Shown here in pieces: positions 38,531-48,200 of a stretch of 64,000 nucleotides of DNA. The DNA is taken from the NCBI GenBank assembly GCA_023954855.1, contig JAGSGY010000017.1, positions 1 to 64,000 of the forward strand, read 5' to 3'. A program made the translations under genes and the position numbers. This stretch comes from Pseudomonadota bacterium. GTDB lineage: Bacteria > Myxococcota_A > UBA796 > GCA-2862545. The notes below the pieces were generated by a model. The model was not told the origin of the DNA. It did not search any database and saw nothing but the letters and a program-made list of their open reading frames with translations. The stretch's first letter is position 1, and each line of letters begins with the position of its first letter.

Positions 38531-39661
38531 ATGCATCGTATCCTCCCCCTGATCCTCCTCTGCGCCTGTACACCCGATCCAGAGCTGCACGACACCCTCG
38601 CCACCGCCGATCTCGTGGCCGCTCGAGGCATCGACAACTGGTCGCCCGATGCTCTCGGACTCGGCTGGATCCCCACCGTTTGGGGGCACGGGCTGATTCG
38701 CTACGACGTCGTCAAGGAGGGCACAGCAGGTCTGGACTACAACGAGGGCTGGATGGCGGACGTGGTCCCGGCCTTTTCCGGCACCGATCCCAAGCGCTTC
38801 ACGGCCTCGGACGAACTCGCTCTGGCGTCCGTCGCTTCCTGGGTCCACGACAAGCGCCCTGAAGCTGCACTTGAGCCGATCCTGACGGCCGCCGAGACCT
38901 ACCTGGCCGACGCCCCGACCACAGACGAAGGCGCGATCGAGCACTGGACGGGTGCCACCGCCACACAAGAGCCCTACGTGGACCAGATCTGGGTGGACTC
39001 GCAGTTCATGTTTGGCATGGTCTGGCTGCTCGAGTTCGACCGGACCGCCGACAGCGCGCTGCTCGACAAGACGGCGGAGCAATACCTGTTGTTCTCGCAG
39101 CTGCTTCGCGACGAGGGCGACCAGCTCTACCTGCACGCCTACGATGACGTGGACGACGTGAACATCCCCGCCGACGCCGTGTACTGGGCGCGCGGCAATT
39201 CTTGGGTCTTGATCAGTGGTGTGGAGCTGCTCGCGCGCATGCCCGAGGACCACGCCGACCGCGCCGAGGTGCTGGGATTGGTGCAGACCCATGCCGACGC
39301 CATCATCGCGAGCCAGGCCGACGACGGGCTCTGGCACACGGTCATGAACCAACCCATCGCGGAAGACCCCGACAACTACACCGAGACCTCGGGCGCCGCT
39401 TTGCTGCTCTACGGCCTCGCACGTGGGGTTCGCGAGGGTGTGCTCGATGCCGAAGCCACGGGGCCCGCCATCGACGCCGCGGTGGTCGGCATGCTCGACC
39501 GCATCAAGGACACCGGTGAAGTCGAGGACACCTCGTACGGCACGAATCCCGGCGACTACGACAACTACGTGGGCATCGGAACGGCCGACGACCTGATGCT
39601 TGGCGTCGGCGCTGTGTTGATGGCCCTATCCGACGTGCATGGCCTGGAGAAGACCCCATGA
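38531..39661 (+). CDS. GH105/GH88-type unsaturated uronyl hydrolase, lipoprotein
   Basis: A 376-residue (alpha/alpha)6-barrel hydrolase with a short lipoprotein signal (lipobox CAC, Cys13). Family-like segments include PYVDQIWVDSQFMFGMVWLLEF, NIPADAVYWARGNSWVLISGVELLARMPED, DDGLWHTVMNQP, and ETSGAALLLYGLARGV, where Asp and Arg/Trp positions match the catalytic groove of unsaturated rhamnogalacturonyl/glucuronyl hydrolases. These enzymes remove the unsaturated sugar left by polysaccharide lyases, so the coupled lyase gene (ATGA overlap) makes functional sense. The start has almost no leader, AACTGGGT directly precedes the ATG. Confidence 0.82.
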   Translation: MHRILPLILLCACTPDPELHDTLATADLVAARGIDNWSPDALGLGWIPTVWGHGLIRYDVVKEGTAGLDYNEGWMADVVPAFSGTDPKRFTASDELALASVASWVHDKRPEAALEPILTAAETYLADAPTTDEGAIEHWTGATATQEPYVDQIWVDSQFMFGMVWLLEFDRTADSALLDKTAEQYLLFSQLLRDEGDQLYLHAYDDVDDVNIPADAVYWARGNSWVLISGVELLARMPEDHADRAEVLGLVQTHADAIIASQADDGLWHTVMNQPIAEDPDNYTETSGAALLLYGLARGVREGVLDAEATGPAIDAAVVGMLDRIKDTGEVEDTSYGTNPGDYDNYVGIGTADDLMLGVGAVLMALSDVHGLEKTP

Positions 39662-41805
39662 GAGTGCTCGTCCTGCTGGCCCTGATCGGCTGCAAGCAGA
39701 CCGAAGAAGAGGCCGAGTACGTCGGACTGATTGTCGACAACAGCGACCGCGAAGCCCTGCTCGCCCGCATCGACACGGCCCCCTACGACCTGATGTACGC
39801 GGCGATGGTCGAGACCGCATCCGAGCCCATCGAGATTGCCGAACCCGGCCCGTGGGACCACAACCTGCACGGCCACAATGGTGACCGGGCGCAGTCCGCG
39901 GCCTTTCTGGCCTGGCTGCACGAGGACGAGAGCTACGCCGACACCGTCCGCGAGGCCTTCGACGCCCTCGAGACCGATGTGCTCACCACCGAGACGTCCG
40001 ACGTCAACATCCGCATGCCCCACACCACCATCAGCTACACCAACGCCTGGGACCTGATGGAGCTCGGCGGATACTGGGACGAAGCGGACCGCGCCGAAGC
40101 GCGCGACAAGATCCTCGAGGTCACCGACGCGACCTTCGAGCGCTTCCACGACGACGACGTGTACCGCAATGTCTGGCTCAAGCCGGCACAGAACAACCAC
40201 CCGATCCGCACCAGCGCGGCAGTGGGGTACCCAGCCCTGCGCTTTGCCGATCACCGCGACGCCGAGGAGTGGAGCGACTGGGCCGCGAGCGAGCTCGAGT
40301 ATCTGTGGGGACCCGACGGTCAGTACGTACAGCCCGACGGCGGAGTGTCGGAGGGTCCGTTCTACTACGGCTTCGCGCTGAGCCCGTCGCTGGCCTACTT
40401 CAGCGCCGTCGACCGCCTGCACCCCGAAGGCATGGCGGCGACGCGTGACTGCATCAACCGCAGCGACCTCGACCCCTGGACCGGCCACGGCTGCGTGGAC
40501 GGCGACGCGTTCACCTTCGCCAACCCCATCCGCGACCCGCTGTTTCACGCGACCGTCGACTGGAGCATTGGCATTCGCCTGCCCGATGGAAGCCGGCCGC
40601 CGCTGGCAGACAGCTACTTCAACCCACTCAATGGAGCCGCCATCCTGACGGGCTTCGGCGGTGAGGGACACACCCACTGGGACTGGGCAAACAACGTCGA
40701 GCGGCCGTACACGACCCACCACGGCTTGGACCTATCGCCGTATCACTTCGTGTACGTGGCCCCTGATGTCGAGCCGGTCGAGCCCCCGTGGACCACACGC
40801 ATCCTTCCCGACGCGGGGACGGCGACCTTCCGCTCGGACTGGAGTGAAGACGCCCGCTACCTGCTGCTCGTCGCCGAGTCTGGATCCGCCCGAAAGACGC
40901 TGCACGACCACGCCGACGGCACCAGCTTCTCGCTCGCCGCCTATGGCGAGTACCTGCTCGTCGACCCCGGCTACTACAAGCCGAACAGCCTGAACAACGC
41001 CGTGACCTCGTCGCCCGAGTCGCACAATGTGCTGCTCATCGATGGCGTGGGCGGCCCCGACAAGGGCCTACTCACCAACTTCGGCGACACCGACTCCAGC
41101 CTCGAGAACGCCATCGTCGGCGAGCACCTGGCCTACGCCGAGGCCCACATCGCCTACGACGAGGCCGACATCGAGCGCTCGGTGTGGATGGTGGACGGTC
41201 GCTACTTCATCATCGCGGATCGGATCGACGGCGACGCGGCAAGCCGCAGCTACGCCTTCAGGGTCGGGGGCTACGCAGGCTACGGTGTCGGCGGAAGCTT
41301 CGAGCTGAGTGGGGCCCAGTTCAACGTCGAGCGCGACAAGGCGGGCATCGATGTGCGTGTCGGCACCACCGCCGGCGCGCCGACCTTCGTGGAGCCCGAG
41401 TTCGTCGAGAACGCGTCCCCCCACGTGCACAAGCTCGCCCTCAACCGCGAGGTCAACCACCACGTCGTCGCCGATGCGACCGTGCAAGCCGCGGCTCCCG
41501 GCTTTCTCACCGTGCTCGCGCCGTACAAGGTGAACGGCACTGGAGATGACGCTCCCCTCGCCGTCACCGCGCTCACCGGCCTGCCCACCGGATGGACAGG
41601 CTGGGATGTCGCCGGCGACCGCGTGCTGCAGCGCGATCCCGGATCGGCCGAGACCGCGACGCTCTCGGACGGAACCGTCATCCAGACCGACGCAGAGGCC
41701 GTCTTTCTCGGGGCCTCAGCCCAGCTGCGTGTCCGCGGCACGCACGTGACTGTCGACGGCTCAGCGACCTTGGACCAAGCTGGGGCCGTTCAGCTGGCTG
41801 AGTGA
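39658..41805 (+). CDS. Heparinase II/III-family polysaccharide lyase, lipoprotein
   Basis: A 715-residue lipoprotein (lipobox LIGC). The N-terminal (alpha/alpha) toroid includes NNHPIRTSAAVGYPALRFADH and GGVSEGPFYYGFALSP. The central region carries the family's LHDHADGTSFSLAAYGEYLLVDPGYY, with the catalytic/metal-binding His of the HDHAD type, and the later ESHNVLLIDGVGG. The C-terminal beta-sandwich includes YFIIADRIDG. It should eliminate uronic-acid linkages; the exact polymer (alginate, heparin-like or other) cannot be assigned. ATGA couples it to the upstream uronyl hydrolase. Confidence 0.88.
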   Translation: MRVLVLLALIGCKQTEEEAEYVGLIVDNSDREALLARIDTAPYDLMYAAMVETASEPIEIAEPGPWDHNLHGHNGDRAQSAAFLAWLHEDESYADTVREAFDALETDVLTTETSDVNIRMPHTTISYTNAWDLMELGGYWDEADRAEARDKILEVTDATFERFHDDDVYRNVWLKPAQNNHPIRTSAAVGYPALRFADHRDAEEWSDWAASELEYLWGPDGQYVQPDGGVSEGPFYYGFALSPSLAYFSAVDRLHPEGMAATRDCINRSDLDPWTGHGCVDGDAFTFANPIRDPLFHATVDWSIGIRLPDGSRPPLADSYFNPLNGAAILTGFGGEGHTHWDWANNVERPYTTHHGLDLSPYHFVYVAPDVEPVEPPWTTRILPDAGTATFRSDWSEDARYLLLVAESGSARKTLHDHADGTSFSLAAYGEYLLVDPGYYKPNSLNNAVTSSPESHNVLLIDGVGGPDKGLLTNFGDTDSSLENAIVGEHLAYAEAHIAYDEADIERSVWMVDGRYFIIADRIDGDAASRSYAFRVGGYAGYGVGGSFELSGAQFNVERDKAGIDVRVGTTAGAPTFVEPEFVENASPHVHKLALNREVNHHVVADATVQAAAPGFLTVLAPYKVNGTGDDAPLAVTALTGLPTGWTGWDVAGDRVLQRDPGSAETATLSDGTVIQTDAEAVFLGASAQLRVRGTHVTVDGSATLDQAGAVQLAE

Positions 41806-41806
41806 C

Positions 41807-42973
41807 TCACTTCGCGACGGCGTCGGCCTCGATCGGAGCGTGGCCGAAGGGGTAGTCTTCGCCAGCGGGAAGGCGCTTCATCGAGGTGTTGCCGACCATG
41901 ACCTCGACCAGCTTGCGGCACCGGACGAACACCGATTCCTGCACATACGGCAGGCCATGCTTCTCGCAGAGCGCCTTGAGATGCGGCTGCATGCGCCGGT
42001 ACTGAAGCATCGACGCTTCGGGAAACAGGTGGTGCTCGATCTGGTAGTTCAGCCAGCCGTGGAAGAAGTCGATGCTGTCGTTGCCGCAGGGGTAGTTCAC
42101 CGACCCCGCGATCTGGCGAACGTAGAAGTCGCCCTTGCCCTTGCCCTTGCCGTCGAAGCGCCAGCAGTCCTCACCCGAGTGGTTCGGCGCGATGACGAGA
42201 AAGGCGTGCAGGTTCGTCAGCATCTCGGCGAGCAGGTTGTTCACCAGGACCGAGAACGAGGCCCAGAGCCCAAGTGGCGCGAACAGGAGCGGCAGCAGCA
42301 CGAAGTGAATCGACGCGAACGGAAGCCAGCTGCGCAGCCAGACGAGCCGACCGACGGGCTGAAAAGGGTTCCAGTCGATGGCTGGGAACACGCGGTCCCC
42401 TTCGCGCTGGGTTCGTGCGGCCTTGCGCTGCTGCTCGGTGTACCAAGAGCGCCAGGTGGTGGGCGCGTAGTACAGCGGCTTCCAGACCGAGGCGCCGGCG
42501 GCCACAAACGCGTACTTCAGCGGAAGAGGCGCGCGGGACTCGCGAAGAAAGCCGGCCGTCTCTTCGACCAAGTCGGGGTCGGCAAGCTCACCCAGGCGGT
42601 AGTGGTGCATCTGGTTGTGCTCGTGCGCCCAGGCCTCGGGGGCCATCCAGTCGAGCCAGTCGAGGTAGCGGCGCCAGCGAACGGCCCAAGAGTGGCTGTC
42701 GTAGCGTGCGGCGCCGAGATCGGTGCGGTCGTAGCCCTTGTGCACGATCGGATGCGAGAGCACCGTCCACCGCGCGAAGCGGGCGGTCGAGATCAGCACG
42801 ATGGAGATCGGGTTTGGCGCAATCCACGCGAGCGCAAAGCCCACCGCAGAGCACGTCCAGGTCCAGCGCTCCATCTTGCGCAGATGCTGTACATCCTCTT
42901 CAGTCGGCGGGCCCACGAACTGCTTTCGCAGTGCGGCGATGTCCGCAGTCAGCGCTGGAATATCGAGGGCCAA
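41807..42973 (-). CDS. Front-end type fatty acid desaturase (no b5 domain)
   Basis: A desaturase of about 388 residues. The three His boxes are [13 protein letters not shown] and QIEHH, with Gln in the last box as in front-end desaturases, and about four membrane helices (including [21 protein letters not shown]). It lacks the cytochrome b5 domain seen in the other desaturase of this window. The start is uncertain: a TTG at 42973 after GTGGAG gives a normal N-terminus, whereas an ATG at 43042 adds a Cys/Leu-rich segment that does not look native. It probably works on polyunsaturated lipids with an external electron donor. Confidence 0.85.
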   Translation of the reverse strand: MALDIPALTADIAALRKQFVGPPTEEDVQHLRKMERWTWTCSAVGFALAWIAPNPISIVLISTARFARWTVLSHPIVHKGYDRTDLGAARYDSHSWAVRWRRYLDWLDWMAPEAWAHEHNQMHHYRLGELADPDLVEETAGFLRESRAPLPLKYAFVAAGASVWKPLYYAPTTWRSWYTEQQRKAARTQREGDRVFPAIDWNPFQPVGRLVWLRSWLPFASIHFVLLPLLFAPLGLWASFSVLVNNLLAEMLTNLHAFLVIAPNHSGEDCWRFDGKGKGKGDFYVRQIAGSVNYPCGNDSIDFFHGWLNYQIEHHLFPEASMLQYRRMQPHLKALCEKHGLPYVQESVFVRCRKLVEVMVGNTSMKRLPAGEDYPFGHAPIEADAVAK

Positions 42974-43113
42974 GGGAACTCCACGGCCGCTCGTAAACCG
43001 AAGGGTCGGAGGCGATCCACAAAAAAGCAGGAGGATGCACACCTCGTCAGGGGAACTGCTGCACTACACGCTGGCCCGATCGGTGTAGACTGGCACACTC
43101 CCCGGATCCAACT

Positions 43114-44040
43114 GTGCTGCTTGGCGCCCTCCGCTCTCTGTTCGCAGACCTCGACTGGCAGGCGTCCCCGACGGCCGCAGCCCTTGAGAGCGCTGTCGAC
43201 GGCACCGACTGGACGATCGAGGGTTCGCACCACATCGGGCGCTTGATCGATGGTCTTCCATGCCGGGTACTGCGGGACAGCGAGGCCAAGGCGCTGGTCG
43301 CGAACGTGCGCATGCAGGAGCCATGGGCCTTTGTGTTCCGCGGAGAGTCAGCGCCGCTCGAGACCGCCGTGGGGCCCACCGCAGGCACAATGGTCGGCTA
43401 CCAGTTCTCGGGCCCAGAGGCCTTCTTGCGCGGGCTCGCGGGCGGACCACAGGTCTCCTCCCTACTTGAGGCCCTCCGAGAGGACGGTGTGCAGGTCGAG
43501 ATGCACGAAGGACGCGTCGGCCTGACTCAGCGTGGCGCAGACCCCGACGAAGCCCCGATCCTCGGAGACGCCGCCATCGCGCTCGCGGGCGCCCTGCGAG
43601 AGGCCTGGAATCGCATGATTGAACGTCCGCTCCGCAAGGAGGGACTGGTCTGGACGGGCGCCACTTGGGAGAGCCACTCCCGGCACGCCTCAGTGACGGT
43701 CGAGCCAGGGCGAAGGCTCGCGATCCGCGCCCGCTTTACGACAGTGTTGTCAGAAGGAAGCGCCATTCGAGCCCGTCAGGGAGCTGAGGCACCCGCCCCC
43801 CTGCCCGGCGGACTCGGTCACAGCCTGGCGACCGATGGCGAGGTTCCCGACGCCCTCTTCGAGGATGAAGACGTGGGAGAGGCGCTGCTGGCCCTGCTCC
43901 TCGAGCCCGGGTCGCGCGTGCATGCCCGTGGGGTCGACCTGCGGTTTAGGCCCTGGCCGGTTGGACGTGCGCTGACCGAGTGCTTCGACGCGCTCGAGCT
44001 CGTACAACAGGCGGTTCGGGCTCCCACAACCCCGAGCTGA
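43114..44040 (+). CDS. Hypothetical protein
   Basis: A 308-residue soluble protein beginning with GTG. It mixes alpha and beta segments (CRVLRDSEAKALVANVRMQEPWAFVFRGES, VQVEMHEGRVGLTQRGADPDEAP, LRFRPWPVGRALTECFDALELVQQ). No signal, membrane segment or known motif is visible. It sits alone between the second desaturase and the short-chain dehydrogenase. Confidence 0.6.
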   Translation: MLLGALRSLFADLDWQASPTAAALESAVDGTDWTIEGSHHIGRLIDGLPCRVLRDSEAKALVANVRMQEPWAFVFRGESAPLETAVGPTAGTMVGYQFSGPEAFLRGLAGGPQVSSLLEALREDGVQVEMHEGRVGLTQRGADPDEAPILGDAAIALAGALREAWNRMIERPLRKEGLVWTGATWESHSRHASVTVEPGRRLAIRARFTTVLSEGSAIRARQGAEAPAPLPGGLGHSLATDGEVPDALFEDEDVGEALLALLLEPGSRVHARGVDLRFRPWPVGRALTECFDALELVQQAVRAPTTPS

Positions 44041-44112
44041 GTCCCTCCGCGCCAAGAATTCCCCCTTGCCGTCTCGTGCTCGGGTTGCAGTCTTGCGCAC
44101 CAAGAGGCCCTC

Positions 44113-45036
44113 ATGTCCCTGCTCACACGACTCTCTCCCGCTGGCGCCAACGGCTTTGGCGCACACTCCACCGCCGAAGAGGTGAGCGCTGGGCTCGACC
44201 TTAGCGGCAAGACCTACCTGGTCACCGGCGTGAACTCAGGACTCGGAGCCGAGACACTGCGGGTGCTGACCCTGCGCGGGGCCCACGTGATTGGCGCCGC
44301 CCGGTCGCTGAAGAAGGCCGAAGCCGCCACCTCCGCCTATGGCGAGCTCGCGACGCCGGTGGCCTGCGAGCTGTCCGAGCCCGACAGCGTCCGAGCCACG
44401 GTGCAGGCGGTGAAGGACACCCGGCGTCCCCTCGACGCCATCATCACCAACGCCGGCATCATGGCCTTGCCGGAACGCACAGTGAAGCACGGGCTGGAGC
44501 TGCAGTTCCTCACCAACCACATCGGGCACTTCATTCTCGTCACCGGCCTCCTCGACAGCCTGTCCGAGACCGGGCGCGTCGTGTCGCTCTCGAGCAGCGC
44601 GCACACGAACCCGTACCGGGAGGGCATTCGCTTCGACGACCTCGACGCGGCGAAGGGCTACAGCGGCTGGGGCGCGTACGGACAATCGAAGCTGGCCAAC
44701 CTGCTGTTCGCCCGCGAGCTCGCCACGCGCCTGCCTGCGGGACAGACCGCAAACGCCGTGCACCCCGGCGTCATTGCGACGAACCTCGGCCGGAACATGA
44801 ACATCCCCGGCTTTCTCGACGCGGCGCTCCGTCCTGTGCTCAACGCCACCTTCTTCAAGTCGGTTCCACAGGGCGCGGCGACGCAGACCTACGCCGCAAG
44901 CCACCCTGACGCCGCCGAAATCAACGGCGAGTACTTCGCCGACTGCAACGTCGCGCGCTCCTCGAAATACGGCCGCGACGCCGACCTTGCCCGCAGGCTG
45001 TGGGAGACCAGCGAGGCCCTCGTCGCCAAACTCTAG
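44113..45036 (+). CDS. Short-chain dehydrogenase, retinol dehydrogenase-like
   Basis: A 307-residue SDR of the classical/WW-domain-oxidoreductase-like group. It has the NAD(P) motif TGVNSGLG (TGxxxGxG), the NAG motif (ITNAGIM), Ser in SLSSSAH, and the catalytic Tyr-x3-Lys in YGQSKLAN. The C-terminal portion (VHPGVIATNLGRNM) is typical of proteins annotated as retinol dehydrogenases. The actual substrate is unknown. GAGG precedes the ATG. The retron-associated operon starts 44 bases after its stop on the same strand. Confidence 0.9.
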   Translation: MSLLTRLSPAGANGFGAHSTAEEVSAGLDLSGKTYLVTGVNSGLGAETLRVLTLRGAHVIGAARSLKKAEAATSAYGELATPVACELSEPDSVRATVQAVKDTRRPLDAIITNAGIMALPERTVKHGLELQFLTNHIGHFILVTGLLDSLSETGRVVSLSSSAHTNPYREGIRFDDLDAAKGYSGWGAYGQSKLANLLFARELATRLPAGQTANAVHPGVIATNLGRNMNIPGFLDAALRPVLNATFFKSVPQGAATQTYAASHPDAAEINGEYFADCNVARSSKYGRDADLARRLWETSEALVAKL

Positions 45037-45080
45037 ACGGCGCTTGAGAGCACCCGGCCCCTTCTGTACGGTCGCAGCTC

Positions 45081-48000
45081 ATGCGCATCGTTCGCCATAC
45101 CGCTCTGCACTTTCAGCGAGGGACCTCGGACAAGGTCTACGAGGTCGATCTGTGCGAGGTCGGCGCGGGCGAGTTCGTGGTCAACTTCCGCTATGGACGG
45201 CGCGGAGCCGCACTTCGAGAGGGATCGAAGACGGTGCTTCCCGTCGACCGCGCCAAAGCGGACGGCATCTTCGACAAGCTGGTCACCGCCAAGAAGAAGA
45301 AGGGCTACGTCGACGTCACGCCGGCGCCCACGACATCGGCACCCCCAGCTCCAGTCGCCCCCACGCCGAGCCCGACGCCTGGCCAGCTGAGCGAGCGCGA
45401 CCGGACCATCGTCCGCTATCTGGCCGAGCCGTCGAGTCGGCCGTCTGACTGGCCCCTGCCGCGTATCGCTTGGCGTGCCGGCGAGCTGCGCATCCGAGCG
45501 GCAGCCCCTCACCTGGCCACCATGCTCAACGGGGACGGCGCCCTCGCCTATTCCGCGACCTGGGCGCTCGGAAGGCTCGCCAATCCCGACTACGCCGAGG
45601 CCCTGCGCAAACGCTCGACCTCGGGTACCGCAAGCCACACGCGCCGCATCGCCGTGGAGGGTCTACGCGCGTGCGCCACGCCGCAGCAACGCGACGCCCT
45701 GAACGCGCGGTGGAGGGGAGAGCTGCCTTCATCGCTCGCGGCTGCCCTCGACGATGCCCTGGCGTTCTCGGCCGCCCTGACCGCGTGGGTCGAGACCGCG
45801 GGCCCAGACCGAGCACCCGTGTTTCGGCTGCTCTACCTCATCGACAGCCCATCGATCCGCCCCGGCCTGCTGCACCAGCTGCGCACCCTCTCGCTCAAGC
45901 CGCCGAACTTCAAGATCTTCCGCCAACTGCTCAAGGCGGCTGAGTTCCGCGTCGACGGGCAGGTCTTCGGCACGATTGCCCGCCGCATCTCGATGACCCG
46001 GCAGAACTACTCGAGGGGCTACTGGTCAAGGGGGACGGTGTGGTTCCCCGGCCAAGGCAGCCTGAGCATCGCCGAAGAGTCCGCCAAGCTCGACTCGCGA
46101 CTCGCCTACTCGAAGGGCACGCGCACCTGGCTGCGCCGCCATGTCTGGCGCGTCCTGCGCCGCCTCGCAGCCGACCAGTCCGCCGACTACGTCACGCTGG
46201 CCACCGGCCTGCTCTTGGCCATCGCCGATGGCGACTCGCCAAATCCGAGGCAACGCCGGGTCTGGTACTGGGGCACGGGCGAGCGCACGACCCACTACGA
46301 CCGCTTCGCCAACTTCTGGGCAGTGAACAAAGTCCTGCACGGCAAGAGCCGGCGCTACGAGCCGCGGTACGCGAGCCTGAGCCATGTCTGCGTGCCGCCG
46401 TTCGAGCCCGGCAGCCCCGCACCGGCCACCCGTGAGGAGTCGTACCCGGATCTCTGGAATGCGCGTCCCGAGGCAATGGTCACGCTGCTCGACAAGAGTG
46501 CGTGTGACCCCGTGCACGTCTTCGCCGCGCGCGCCCTGCGAACACAGACCACCGCCTGGTCCCTGCCCACGCCCGCCCAGCTGCTTGGCTGGCTGAACTC
46601 GGGCTACGCGATCACCGAAGAGCTCGGCGCCGACATCGCCATCGCGCGCCACGACCCGGCGAATCCCGACCTCGAGCTGGTCGCCGCACTCTGCCAAGCA
46701 CGTCTCGACCGCGCACGCCACACCGCCCACGGCTGGGTTCGCTCAGATCCCAGCGCCTACGTTGGCGACAGCCCCTTTGTCGTGCAGCTCGCGCTCTCTG
46801 GACAAGCCGACTCCCGCGGCGTGATTCGCGATGTGCTGAGCACGGCGCTGCTCACCCCCGAGCAGCAGGACGCGCACATCAAGGCGCTGCTCGATGCCTT
46901 GGCCGACATCCCCGATGAGGACGGGCCGAGTGACGACGCCATCCGCGAGGTCGCCACGCTGATCACCAGCGCCTTCGGCAGGCGCGCGCGGGTCCTGGAC
47001 CTCGCCCAGATCGCGGAGCTGCTCCAGCACGAGCGCGGCACCGTCCAAGAGGTCGGCGCACGCCTACTCCTCGACCACGAGACGCCGGCCGAGAAGCTTC
47101 CGGACGCGATCATCGCGGGTCTGATGCGGTCTGGTTACGCGCCGATCCGCACCATCGGCCTGAACCTCTTCGGTCGCCTGCCCGATGCGGTGCTGCTCGA
47201 GCGCTACAGCGTCATCGTGCACCTGTGCGCCAATCCCCACGCCGACGTGCGCAGCGCGGTGCGTCCCATCATCGGTCGCCTCGCCCCCGCTCACCCGAGC
47301 TTCGCCGCGTCTCTCTTCGACAGCCTGCTCAGTGTGCTCACCGCGGACGAGGCCTTCGAGGGACTGCACACCGACCTCGTTCGCCTGACCCGCGAGCAGC
47401 TCGCAAGCGCTCTCTCGAGAGCAACAACGGCCCAGGTATGGAAGCTGCTTCAGTCGCCGACGGGCATTGTGCAGGAGCTTGGCGGTGAGCTTCTCGGCAC
47501 CCACGTCGATGCCAGCGAGCTGACCATGCGCCAACTCGCAGAGCTCGGTAGTCACGACATCCGCGCCGTCCGGACCGCCGTCTGGGACCTGTACGCCGCC
47601 AACGCCGACCGGGTTCGCGCGGAGCTCGACGAAGCGCTGCGCATCCTCGACGCGAGCTGGGACGACACCCGGATGTGGGCGTTCCTGTGGTTCGAAGAGA
47701 CCCTGACCTCCACCGATCTCACGCCGACCTTGCTCGTCTCGATGTGTGACGGCGTGCGGCCCGACGTGCAGGCCTTCGGTCGCCGCATGCTCACACGCCA
47801 CTTCGAGGGTGAACACGGTCCGGAGTACCTGCTCAAGCTCTCGCAGCACCCGGCCACGGACATGCAGCTGTTCGCGACGAACTACCTCGAGCGCTACGCC
47901 GGTGGTCACACCGACCGCGTCGAGCGACTCGTGCCCTACTTCACCTCGGTGTTGAGCCGCGTGAACAAGGGCCGCATCGCAAAGCAGCGCGTGCACGCCT

Positions 48001-48200
48001 TCCTCGCAGGTGAGGCCGCCCGGGACGAGGCTTCCGCCCAGCTCATCGCAGATATTCTCGCCCGCGTGTCGGCAAGCTGTGCGGTCCAGGACCGGGCCAA
48101 GGCCATCGAGACGCTGCTCCAGATCGCGACCCAGTACCCGTCGATCGCCATGCCGCTGACCGTGCTTCCCACTGCCCGCCGAGGCTCCCGTGCAGTTTGA
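45081..48200 (+). CDS. Retron-associated WGR + ARM/HEAT-repeat protein
   Basis: A 1039-residue protein. Residues 1-77 form a WGR-like domain (LHFQRGTSDKVYEVDLCE..., FRYGRRGAALREGSK, then AKADGIFDKLVTAKKKKGY), a nucleic-acid-binding module known from PARPs and MolR. A Pro/Ala/Thr linker (about 80-103) leads to about 900 residues of ARM/HEAT-like helical repeats, e.g. YSATWALGRLANPDYAEALR, EVGARLLLDHETPAEKLPDAI and ADVRSAVRPIIGRLAPAHPS. ARM-repeat proteins of this size accompany type XIII retrons, together with a SWIM protein and the RT. It starts at 45081 and overlaps the SWIM gene by 11 bases. Confidence 0.85.
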   Translation: MRIVRHTALHFQRGTSDKVYEVDLCEVGAGEFVVNFRYGRRGAALREGSKTVLPVDRAKADGIFDKLVTAKKKKGYVDVTPAPTTSAPPAPVAPTPSPTPGQLSERDRTIVRYLAEPSSRPSDWPLPRIAWRAGELRIRAAAPHLATMLNGDGALAYSATWALGRLANPDYAEALRKRSTSGTASHTRRIAVEGLRACATPQQRDALNARWRGELPSSLAAALDDALAFSAALTAWVETAGPDRAPVFRLLYLIDSPSIRPGLLHQLRTLSLKPPNFKIFRQLLKAAEFRVDGQVFGTIARRISMTRQNYSRGYWSRGTVWFPGQGSLSIAEESAKLDSRLAYSKGTRTWLRRHVWRVLRRLAADQSADYVTLATGLLLAIADGDSPNPRQRRVWYWGTGERTTHYDRFANFWAVNKVLHGKSRRYEPRYASLSHVCVPPFEPGSPAPATREESYPDLWNARPEAMVTLLDKSACDPVHVFAARALRTQTTAWSLPTPAQLLGWLNSGYAITEELGADIAIARHDPANPDLELVAALCQARLDRARHTAHGWVRSDPSAYVGDSPFVVQLALSGQADSRGVIRDVLSTALLTPEQQDAHIKALLDALADIPDEDGPSDDAIREVATLITSAFGRRARVLDLAQIAELLQHERGTVQEVGARLLLDHETPAEKLPDAIIAGLMRSGYAPIRTIGLNLFGRLPDAVLLERYSVIVHLCANPHADVRSAVRPIIGRLAPAHPSFAASLFDSLLSVLTADEAFEGLHTDLVRLTREQLASALSRATTAQVWKLLQSPTGIVQELGGELLGTHVDASELTMRQLAELGSHDIRAVRTAVWDLYAANADRVRAELDEALRILDASWDDTRMWAFLWFEETLTSTDLTPTLLVSMCDGVRPDVQAFGRRMLTRHFEGEHGPEYLLKLSQHPATDMQLFATNYLERYAGGHTDRVERLVPYFTSVLSRVNKGRIAKQRVHAFLAGEAARDEASAQLIADILARVSASCAVQDRAKAIETLLQIATQYPSIAMPLTVLPTARRGSRAV

